The notes under the pieces are model-generated. The model saw only the letters and a list, made by a program, of their open reading frames with translations. It did not search any database and was not told the DNA's origin. A DNA stretch of 64,000 bases from Pedobacter deserti (GTDB taxonomy: Bacteria > Bacteroidota > Bacteroidia > Sphingobacteriales > Sphingobacteriaceae): assembly GCF_024436415.1 (NCBI RefSeq), contig NZ_JAFMZQ010000001.1, forward strand, positions 434,001-498,000. Direction: 5' to 3'. This document shows positions 42,293 to 49,531 of the stretch, in pieces. The position numbers and the translations under genes were made by a program. How positions within the stretch are numbered: the stretch's first letter is position 1; each line of letters opens with the position of its first letter.

Positions 42293-44131
42293 CTATTCAA
42301 CCGTTACCGACTTAGCGAGATTTCTCGGCTGGTCTACATTGCATCCGCGCATTACTGCGATATGGTAAGACAACAACTGTAGTGGAATCGTAGCGAGCAA
42401 TGGCAGAAACGCTTCATTGGTGTCAGGGATCTCAATAGAGTAATCCACCATCTTGCGCACTTCAACGTCGCCTTCCGTCACAATGGCCAGTACAATACCC
42501 TTTCTTGCTTTTACTTCCTGGATATTGCTGATCACTTTTTCGTAGGAAGAGTTTTTCGTAGCGATGAATATCACCGGCATTTCCTCGTCGATAAGTGCAA
42601 TAGGGCCGTGTTTCATCTCTGCAGCAGGATACCCTTCGGCATGTATATAGGATATCTCTTTAAGTTTCAAGGCACCTTCCAGCGCAACAGGAAAACCGCT
42701 GCCTCTGCCCAGGAAAAGGCAATTTCTTGAATCCTTAAATTTAGCAGCAATATCTTTAATCAGCGCGTTAGATTGCAGTGCCTCCTCTATCTTAGCAGGA
42801 ATATGATCAAGTTCTGTAAGCAGTTCGGCCAGTTCAGACCGGTTCAGCGTTCCTCTCTGCTGTGCCAGATTAAAGGCTATCAAAGTAAGTACGGTTACCT
42901 GCGCTGTGAAAGCCTTGGTAGAGGCGACCCCAATTTCGGGTCCGGCATGCGTATAAGCTCCAGCATCTGTGATCCGTGGTATCGATGCCCCAACCACATT
43001 ACATACACCAAAAATAGTAGCCCCTTTTTCCTTGGCCATCTCAATGGCAGCCATGGTATCGGCAGTTTCGCCGGATTGTGAAATGGCTATAACGACATCC
43101 TTTTCGGTAATAATCGGATTGCGGTAACGGAATTCCGAAGCGTATTCCACTTCCACAGGGATGCGTGCATATTCCTCGATCAGGTACTCGCCTACGAGAC
43201 CCGCATGCCAGGAAGTTCCGCACGCCACAATAATGATCCGGTCAACGTTCTTTAGCTTTTCCGCGTAGGCACTTATGCCCCCAAGCTGAACACGTCCCTC
43301 ATCCGGGTAGATACGCCCGCGCAGGCAATCGCGAACCGAACGTGGCTGTTCATAAATCTCCTTAAGCATGAAGTGCTCGTAACCGCCCTTTTCCAGCATT
43401 TCAAGCTTCAATTCAAGCTCCTGGATATAAGGGGTTTGAATTACGTTATCCAAGCGCTTGATAAGAAGTTCATCACGCTTAACGAAGGCGATCTCATTGT
43501 CGTTAAGATAGATCACGTTCTTCGTATATTCTATAATCGGCGTGGCGTCTGAGGCTATGAAATATTCGCCCTCACCTACGCCTATCACCATAGGACTTCC
43601 CTTTCTTGCCGCAATCAGCTGGTCCGGATTGTCCTGATCCATAATCACGATCGCATAGGCCCCATTCACTTCGCGTAGCGCTAAACGTACGGCCTCCAGT
43701 AAATCTGTCTTCTCGTTGTTATGGATTTCCTCGATCAGATGTATAAGAACCTCGGTATCCGTGTCACTTTTAAATTCGTGGCCGCGGCTAAGAAGTTCCT
43801 CTTTAATCGTTGCATAGTTTTCAATGATACCGTTATGGATGATCGTTAAGCGACCATCATTTGAAGTGTGGGGATGTGAGTTTCTGTCAGACGGCGCACC
43901 ATGTGTCGCCCAGCGGGTATGTCCCATGCCCACAGTACCCGATACATCTTTACCTTCGGCAAAGTTTTCTAGCTCCAGCACCTTGCCTGCCTTCTTATAG
44001 ATATTGAGCTCGCTTCCTGACAAAAGTGCTACTCCCGCACTGTCGTACCCACGGTATTCGAGTCGCTTCAGTCCTTTTATCACAATAGGCCAGGCCTCAC
44101 GGTGACCAATATATCCAACTATTCCACACAT
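42293..44131 (-). CDS. glmS: glutamine-fructose-6-phosphate aminotransferase
   Basis: 612 residues. Makes glucosamine-6-phosphate for peptidoglycan and lipopolysaccharide. The N-terminal nucleophile is Cys2 (MCGIVGYIG) in the glutaminase domain (1-240, with GHTRWATHG and NSHPH). Two SIS domains follow (IIVACGTSWHAG, ISQSGETADT, FLGRGSG) and the C-terminus ends DQPRNLAKSVTVE, as is normal. The full length matches the family. It lies 43 bp after the DUF4270 gene on the same strand; a near-consensus -7 (TATTTTCG) in that gap may be its own promoter. No glmS-ribozyme-like region is visible. Confidence 0.96.
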   Translation of the reverse strand: MCGIVGYIGHREAWPIVIKGLKRLEYRGYDSAGVALLSGSELNIYKKAGKVLELENFAEGKDVSGTVGMGHTRWATHGAPSDRNSHPHTSNDGRLTIIHNGIIENYATIKEELLSRGHEFKSDTDTEVLIHLIEEIHNNEKTDLLEAVRLALREVNGAYAIVIMDQDNPDQLIAARKGSPMVIGVGEGEYFIASDATPIIEYTKNVIYLNDNEIAFVKRDELLIKRLDNVIQTPYIQELELKLEMLEKGGYEHFMLKEIYEQPRSVRDCLRGRIYPDEGRVQLGGISAYAEKLKNVDRIIIVACGTSWHAGLVGEYLIEEYARIPVEVEYASEFRYRNPIITEKDVVIAISQSGETADTMAAIEMAKEKGATIFGVCNVVGASIPRITDAGAYTHAGPEIGVASTKAFTAQVTVLTLIAFNLAQQRGTLNRSELAELLTELDHIPAKIEEALQSNALIKDIAAKFKDSRNCLFLGRGSGFPVALEGALKLKEISYIHAEGYPAAEMKHGPIALIDEEMPVIFIATKNSSYEKVISNIQEVKARKGIVLAIVTEGDVEVRKMVDYSIEIPDTNEAFLPLLATIPLQLLSYHIAVMRGCNVDQPRNLAKSVTVE

Positions 44132-44174
44132 AAATTCATAGGTTAAAGTTATGCAGCGAAAATAGAAAAAAATT

Positions 44175-45650
44175 TTAGTTCGCCACGGTATAATATATAT
44201 TCAGCTTCAATGGCTTGTCGCCCGCCCCGGGGGTCCCGGATGTGATCACGGTCCTGTTGCCGGAACTTAAAGGCGTCGAAAGGTTGAATTCTGAAAATGC
44301 ACTGGGCGCCAGATAAGTGCCATAATCCATGGTATCACCATTGATCAGATCCTGAATATATCCGGTTACGGTAAAGATGTAACGCTTATTGGTCTTGTCA
44401 TAAAATCCACCAAACGCAACCTCACCAAAGTCAAGCGGATTAGTGGAAACTGTGCTTCGGATGTTATCTCTTAATTGGGCACGCTGACCGGCTATGTCAA
44501 GCCGGTAAAGTGACAGCCGTTCGCCGGGCACAAAAGGCGCAACATCTGTACCAGAGGCGACATTGACGACGAGTTCAGCTCTACTCACCACAACCTTAGC
44601 GTTCGCGTTGCCGGCCTTGGCGTTGCTAACAAAAGAAGCCAGTTCAGGAAAAGATATTTTCGATCTTAAACCTGCCATCGGCTGCAGAAAACTCACCTGA
44701 TAAGGCGTAGCTGGACTAGGGTTATTCAACTGGTCCAGCACAGGTTTCCCGGTATAGTCATGTTTAATTGTCGCCGCAATTCGGCCGGTCGACGTAGATA
44801 TCGGGAAGTACACCGATGCTGTATCTTTATCTATCAAAGAGCCTTCAATATTCTTTTTATAATATATCGCCAGATTAGCCCCGGTTAAAACTTCCGTACT
44901 CGAAAGATTTAAAAATAAAAGGCCGCCCGGACCAGTACTTTCCGCTTTATTGATACTTACTTTAAGTCCCTTGAAGACGCTGGTAAACTTCATGTTTTTT
45001 GAGCGTGTCGCCGAATCCAGGTCGGCAATATTATTCTGTATAAAAGTTTTATCGAGGCGAATGCGCAGCTGAGGCACAGAAACCGTTCTAGAAGTATCAG
45101 GCTTGCCAGGCACAATATCAACGATACGTCCTTTGGTCGTAGGCTGGAGTTTGCCTTTGAAAGAACCTATCACAGCAGGTTTAGCCGGCCATTCCCTGTC
45201 GCTTGTAAACGAGCGCTGCAAAGCAAGATCGTCCTGAAGCTGCTGCACATTAAAGGCATACACACTGGTGGTGGTATCTCCGTAGAAGTGCGTCGTCGTG
45301 GATGGAGACACAGAAGTTGCGTAGGGCAACACCAGAACGGCAGAGTCTACTACAGGATCTTCACCAAAGCTAAACCCCTCAGCCGGAAGTGAAACGGTCA
45401 TGGCAAGTGCACTTTCCGTACTGCCAAAAACCGGGTCGTTGCTGATAAAACCAAGCGGGTGCCTCGGGAGGTCAAGCGTTGAGCCAACGTCGTCCCGCAC
45501 GGTAACCGTATTTACACCTACTACGGCAAGCTCACCCTCAATAGCCATATCCGGATCAGGCTCAATACCTATAGAGTTTGTGCTCTTACAGCCGGAAAAA
45601 AGAAAAAGACCTATCAACAGGGTTAATAAGTCTTGTTTTATAAATTTCAT
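44175..45650 (-). CDS. DUF4270 lipoprotein
   Basis: 491 residues from the ATG at 45650. Lipoprotein signal MKFIKQDLLTLLIGLFLFSG with the acylated Cys21. The body is beta-rich with DNA-repeat-free, adhesin-like composition (many Ser, Thr, Val, Gly) and matches DUF4270 as I know it: an early TVTVRDD and LGFISNDPVFGSTESA block and a late FTVTGYIQDLINGD and PLKLNIYYTVAN. It should sit on the outer membrane surface or periplasm; its function is unknown. It is between the half glycogen synthase (16 bp upstream) and glmS, an arrangement I recall from other Bacteroidota. Confidence 0.82.
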   Translation of the reverse strand: MKFIKQDLLTLLIGLFLFSGCKSTNSIGIEPDPDMAIEGELAVVGVNTVTVRDDVGSTLDLPRHPLGFISNDPVFGSTESALAMTVSLPAEGFSFGEDPVVDSAVLVLPYATSVSPSTTTHFYGDTTTSVYAFNVQQLQDDLALQRSFTSDREWPAKPAVIGSFKGKLQPTTKGRIVDIVPGKPDTSRTVSVPQLRIRLDKTFIQNNIADLDSATRSKNMKFTSVFKGLKVSINKAESTGPGGLLFLNLSSTEVLTGANLAIYYKKNIEGSLIDKDTASVYFPISTSTGRIAATIKHDYTGKPVLDQLNNPSPATPYQVSFLQPMAGLRSKISFPELASFVSNAKAGNANAKVVVSRAELVVNVASGTDVAPFVPGERLSLYRLDIAGQRAQLRDNIRSTVSTNPLDFGEVAFGGFYDKTNKRYIFTVTGYIQDLINGDTMDYGTYLAPSAFSEFNLSTPLSSGNRTVITSGTPGAGDKPLKLNIYYTVAN

Positions 45651-45666
45651 ATTTAAGTGCCTGATA

Positions 45667-46491
45667 TTATGCAATTGAAACCAATTCTTCGCTTGAAATC
45701 TCTTCATACAATGAATAGAAATTGTCGAAATTTTCGGTTAAATTATAAGCTAAAGTTGGTTTATTGGAATCTTTAACAAATTTTAACACATCAGCTTCAA
45801 TGTTTTCATCGGCAAGCACAACAGCATCCGAGTAACTTACCGCGCCGATATGCATGGCACTGCAGTTGGCTTTTTCGAACACTTTCGTATCTTCCTCAGA
45901 CATCGCATTCATAACCGCTTTTTTATACAAGTCGGCGTTGAGGCTCTCGGTAAAACACTGTTCGTATATGGAATACACAACCTTTGAGTTCTTAAAGGTC
46001 GGATCATTTTTATAAGTGGTCTTGATGTATGCCGGCACAAGTGAAGTCATCCAGCCGTGGCAGTGCACGATGTCTGGCGACCAGCCTAATTTCTTAACGG
46101 TTTCAAGCGCGCCTTTACAGAAGAATATGGTACGCTCATCATTGTCTGCATAAAATTTGTCTTCCTTATCCCTGAAAACATGTTTACGTTGAAAATAATC
46201 TTCATTGTCCAAAAAATACACCTGCATACGTGCAGCTGGGATAGACGCAACTTTAATGATCAGGGGGTTATCGTTGTCGTCAATGATGATGTTCATGCCC
46301 GACAGCCGGATTACTTCATGTAGTCTGTTTCTTCTCTCGTTTATATTTCCAAACCTGGGCATGAGGATCCGGATCTCAAATCCTTTGTCCTGCATGGCCT
46401 GGGGCAGTTGACGGGTAATTTCTGAAATCTTTGTAAGTTCAAGGAAAGGCGACATCTCGTGTGTAACAATCAGTAGCTTCGTTTTTGCCAT
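45667..46491 (-). CDS. stand-alone N-terminal half of a glycogen/starch synthase
   Basis: 274 residues from the ATG at 46491 (another ATG two codons earlier is possible). The N-terminal GT5 domain is recognisable by ILMPRFGNINERR and DIVHCHGWMTSLVPAYIK, which aligns with the DVVHCHDW motif of glycogen synthase. The ADP-glucose site KxGGL near the N-terminus is replaced (FLELTKISEITRQLP), and the complete C-terminal GT-B domain with its catalytic residues is missing. The frame ends cleanly and is followed by DUF4270, so this is a settled short form, not a frameshift. It is unlikely to be an active synthase; a binding or regulatory role is more likely. Confidence 0.8.
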   Translation of the reverse strand: MAKTKLLIVTHEMSPFLELTKISEITRQLPQAMQDKGFEIRILMPRFGNINERRNRLHEVIRLSGMNIIIDDNDNPLIIKVASIPAARMQVYFLDNEDYFQRKHVFRDKEDKFYADNDERTIFFCKGALETVKKLGWSPDIVHCHGWMTSLVPAYIKTTYKNDPTFKNSKVVYSIYEQCFTESLNADLYKKAVMNAMSEEDTKVFEKANCSAMHIGAVSYSDAVVLADENIEADVLKFVKDSNKPTLAYNLTENFDNFYSLYEEISSEELVSIA

Positions 46492-46541
46492 CTCCATATT
46501 CGTAAATAAAAATTTATGTTAAAGAAAAGATTATCAAGGGG

Positions 46542-46573
46542 CAAAGGTAATCAAAATAATAACATTTATCAAT
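46542..46573 (-). promoter_or_regulatory. promoter of the half glycogen synthase gene
   Basis: On the minus strand ATTG (46570-46573), a 20-bp spacer and TACCTTTG (46542-46549). The leader would be about 45 nt. The divergent panC promoter in 46574-46644 is not clear. Confidence 0.6.
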
Positions 46574-46644
46574 ATAACAAGCAAGATGTTTTGTTCAGAA
46601 TAGATAAATAAGCAACTTTACCGGCTCAAATTTTATATGCTGTT

Positions 46645-47487
46645 TTGGAAATTGTAAACACGATTGCGGCCTTGAAGTCGCTGCTTGAAACCGCTCGTCT
46701 GGCCGGGGGTAAAGTTGCTTTGGTACCTACGATGGGGGCCTTGCACCAGGGGCATGTTTCACTCATCAGCGCTGCACAGGCGCAAGCCCGGATCGTGGTA
46801 TGCAGTATCTTTGTAAACCCAACTCAATTTACTGATCCTAAGGACCTGGAAAAGTACCCGCGGCCTTTGGCGCACGATCTCGCTATGCTCGAAACAGCAG
46901 GCTGCGATGTAGTTTTTATGCCTTCCGTGAAAGAGATGTATCCTCAGCCAGAGGAATGGCATATAGATCTCGGCCCTGCTGAATTCCTGCTCGAAGGGGA
47001 GTTCAGAAGGGGGCACTATCAGGGCGTGACACAAATCGTTAAGAAACTTTTCGATGCGGTGAGTCCCGACCTGGCCTTTTTCGGACAAAAGGACTATCAG
47101 CAGGTGCTTATGATCAGGCAGATGGTTAAGCATTTCAACATGTCGCTTAAAGTTATTTCCTGCCCCATAATCCGGGAGGACGATGGTTTAGCCATGAGTT
47201 CTAGAAACATACATCTGCAGGCCGAAGACCGCCGGCATGCGCTTGTGCTAAGCAAAGCGCTGAAGTATGTTAAAGAGCATTTTTCGCAATACAGCCTGGC
47301 TGAACTGCTTCATAAAGCTGCAGAAATGATCACAGCTACGCCTGGAATCGAACTGGATTATTTCACCATTGCCGATGGTGATACACTTCTTCCGGCAACC
47401 AGCAAACAACAGTCTAATCTGGTCGCCCTGGTTGCGGCCAAAGTAGGTGACACTCGCCTGATAGACAATATGCTGCTTTTTGATTAA
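46645..47487 (+). CDS. panC: pantothenate synthetase
   Basis: 280 residues. Joins pantoate and beta-alanine with ATP. VPTMGALHQGH carries the HxGH nucleotide motif; FVNPTQF, FFGQKDYQQ (KxxDxQQ) and AMSSRNIHL (KMSKS-like loop) complete the site. The start is TTG at 46645: it fits the family N-terminus (EIVNTIAALK), and the only nearby ATG is out of frame. panD follows after 9 bp, giving the last two steps from aspartate to pantothenate. Divergent from the half glycogen synthase. Confidence 0.93.
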   Translation: MEIVNTIAALKSLLETARLAGGKVALVPTMGALHQGHVSLISAAQAQARIVVCSIFVNPTQFTDPKDLEKYPRPLAHDLAMLETAGCDVVFMPSVKEMYPQPEEWHIDLGPAEFLLEGEFRRGHYQGVTQIVKKLFDAVSPDLAFFGQKDYQQVLMIRQMVKHFNMSLKVISCPIIREDDGLAMSSRNIHLQAEDRRHALVLSKALKYVKEHFSQYSLAELLHKAAEMITATPGIELDYFTIADGDTLLPATSKQQSNLVALVAAKVGDTRLIDNMLLFD

Positions 47488-47496
47488 CTTTGCCTC

Positions 47497-47847
47497 ATGA
47501 TTATCGAGATATTAAAATCGAAAATACACCGGGTTAGGGTAACGCAGGCTGAACTGAACTACGTGGGAAGTATTACGATTGATGAGGATTTGATGGACGC
47601 TGCGCAGATCATTGCCAACGAAAAAGTACAGATCGTTAACAATAACAATGGTGAGCGCTTCGAAACCTATGTCATCAAAGGTGAGCGCGGAACGGGTATG
47701 GTATGCCTGAATGGCGCAACTGCCCGGAAGGTTCAGGTAGGCGACATCCTTATCATCATGTCCTATGGATCACTTCCGGTAGAGGACGCGAAAAAGTATC
47801 AGCCCATACTTGTGTTTCCCGACGACAACAACCGTTTGTTGAAATAA
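47497..47847 (+). CDS. panD: aspartate 1-decarboxylase
   Basis: 116 residues, a pyruvoyl enzyme that makes beta-alanine for PanC. Self-cleavage is expected between Gly24 and Ser25 in NYVGSITID, which turns Ser25 into the pyruvoyl group. [21 protein letters not shown] and [11 protein letters not shown] are the conserved later segments. It is translated in the panC-panD-radA unit, 12 bp before radA. Confidence 0.94.
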   Translation: MIIEILKSKIHRVRVTQAELNYVGSITIDEDLMDAAQIIANEKVQIVNNNNGERFETYVIKGERGTGMVCLNGATARKVQVGDILIIMSYGSLPVEDAKKYQPILVFPDDNNRLLK

Positions 47848-47859
47848 CCCTAAACCTCA

Positions 47860-49236
47860 TTGAGCAAAACCAAGTCAGCGTATTTCTGTCAGAGTTGCGG
47901 ATATGAATCCGCAAAATGGCTAGGCAAGTGCCCTTCATGCAGCCAATGGAATACTTTTGTAGAAGAACTCATTGAAAAACCTGCCTCCAAGATACCGGCA
48001 TGGAAAACCACGCAAAGCACACAAAGGCTTAACAAACCCTCAAAAGTAAGCGATATTCAGTTGAAAGCCGAAGAAAAGCTCGGCACTGGCGATCAGGAAC
48101 TTGACCGTGTGCTGGGCGGTGGACTCGTACCCGGCTCTGTCACACTGATCGGGGGTGAACCGGGTATAGGCAAGTCTACGCTTATGCTCCAGCTGGCGTT
48201 GAACGTACATGGCAAGCGCGTCTTGTATGTTTCAGGCGAAGAGAGTGAACAACAAATCAAGATGCGTGCGGAGCGCATCACGCCAAATCCGACATCGGAC
48301 TGTTATATCCTGGCAGAAACCTCCACTCAGCATATCTTTAAACAGATAGAAGCGCTGGAACCAGATCTTGTTATTGTCGATTCCATTCAGACGCTCCATT
48401 CAGCACACATCGATTCCACGCCCGGAAGCGTTTCGCAGGTAAGGGAATGCGCTGCTGAACTTTTAAAGTTTGCAAAAGAAACAGATACGCCCGTATTCCT
48501 GATCGGCCACATTACTAAGGACGGCACTATCGCCGGCCCTAAGGTTCTTGAACATATGGTCGACACTGTGCTGCAGTTTGAAGGCGACAGGCATCATGTC
48601 TATAGAATCCTGCGATCTGTGAAGAACAGGTTCGGTGCCGCGGCTGAGCTCGGCATTTACGCCATGCACAACCAAGGCTTAAGAGAAGTATCAAACCCTT
48701 CGGAGATCCTGCTTTCACAACGTGATGAGCAGCTTAGCGGAATTGCCATTTCGGCGACTTTAGAGGGCGCCAGACCAATGCTTATCGAAACCCAGGCACT
48801 GGTAAGTCCCGCAGCATATGGAACGCCTCAGCGGTCGGCAAACGGCTTCGACACGCGACGGATGAATATGCTGCTGGCCGTACTTGAAAAAAGATGCGGA
48901 TTCAGGCTTAGCGTGTCTGACGTCTTCCTGAATATTGCGGGTGGTATTAAAGTGGAAGATCCGGCCATTGACCTCGCTATCGTCGCCGCCATCATCTCGT
49001 CGCATGAAGACATCAGTATTTCAGCAAAAACCTGCTTTGCTGCCGAAGTAGGATTGTCCGGGGAAATCCGGGCGGTCAACCGCATCGAGCAGCGCATCCT
49101 GGAGGCTGAAAAATTAGGCTTCGAGCGAATCCTCATTTCTTCTTTCAACGGCAAAGGTCTGAGCAAAGAGAAGTTTAATATCGAAATCCTCGAGGTCAGT
49201 AAAATTGATGACGCGTTCTCTGTGCTGTTTGGGTAA
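47860..49236 (+). CDS. radA: DNA repair protein RadA
   Basis: 458 residues. RecA-like ATPase that extends recombination intermediates. The zinc finger is C10-x2-C13 and C24-x2-C27 (YFCQSCGYES, GKCPSCSQW). Walker A GEPGIGKST is at 99-107 and the RadA signature KNRFG at 255-259. The C-terminal Lon-like domain includes AIDLAIVAAIISS and GEIRAVNRIEQR. The start is TTG at 47860. It is the last gene of panC-panD-radA; the first rho-independent terminator on this strand is 213 bp past the stop. Confidence 0.94.
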   Translation: MSKTKSAYFCQSCGYESAKWLGKCPSCSQWNTFVEELIEKPASKIPAWKTTQSTQRLNKPSKVSDIQLKAEEKLGTGDQELDRVLGGGLVPGSVTLIGGEPGIGKSTLMLQLALNVHGKRVLYVSGEESEQQIKMRAERITPNPTSDCYILAETSTQHIFKQIEALEPDLVIVDSIQTLHSAHIDSTPGSVSQVRECAAELLKFAKETDTPVFLIGHITKDGTIAGPKVLEHMVDTVLQFEGDRHHVYRILRSVKNRFGAAAELGIYAMHNQGLREVSNPSEILLSQRDEQLSGIAISATLEGARPMLIETQALVSPAAYGTPQRSANGFDTRRMNMLLAVLEKRCGFRLSVSDVFLNIAGGIKVEDPAIDLAIVAAIISSHEDISISAKTCFAAEVGLSGEIRAVNRIEQRILEAEKLGFERILISSFNGKGLSKEKFNIEILEVSKIDDAFSVLFG

Positions 49237-49448
49237 GGCCCCCTACGTGAAAAAAGTCTATTTGTTATCTACAATCTGAGAAAAGAATTTCACACCTGTG
49301 TTTTCATGCCTTGAAACCCAAAAAATCGTAAAACACTCATTACTAAGTCACTACATTGCAGATAACGGCCAACTTTACATTGGCCTGCTAATTGTATATA
49401 TGATATTGTTATCACGCTTTGATGTTTGATAATACAATAGGGATGATT
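49237..49448. other. non-coding stretch after radA with two stem-loops
   Basis: No reading frame of useful length is seen on either strand. Two inverted repeats are present: GGCCAA/TTGGCC (49367-49385) and ATTGTTATCA/TGATAATACAAT (49405-49438, 10 pairs with a 2-nt bulge). They precede the plus-strand terminator and may be part of a small RNA or a long 3' leader of radA. No clear promoter is visible. Confidence 0.4.
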
Positions 49449-49483
49449 ATCCTCGTTACCGTAAGGTAGCGAGGATTTTTTTT
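49449..49483 (+). terminator. rho-independent terminator, plus strand
   Basis: ATCCTCGTTACC (49449-49460) pairs with GGTAGCGAGGAT (49465-49476) with one G-U pair and a GTAA loop, followed by eight T residues. It is a strong terminator 213 bp beyond the radA stop. Confidence 0.88.
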
Positions 49484-49485
49484 AA

Positions 49486-49510
49486 CAAAAAAAGTCCCTT
49501 TCGGGACTTT
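49486..49510 (-). terminator. terminator of carB
   Basis: AAAGTCCC (49491-49498) pairs with GGGACTTT (49503-49510) around TTTC. On the minus strand seven T residues follow. It lies 22 bp past the carB stop and sits back to back with the plus-strand terminator. Confidence 0.88.
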
Positions 49511-49531
49511 GATATGCTTATCAGCATCTAT

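Noticed and set aside
43900..44175. glmS ribozyme/riboswitch upstream of glmS
   Set aside because: The gap to the preceding gene is only 43 bp and contains no ribozyme-like core.
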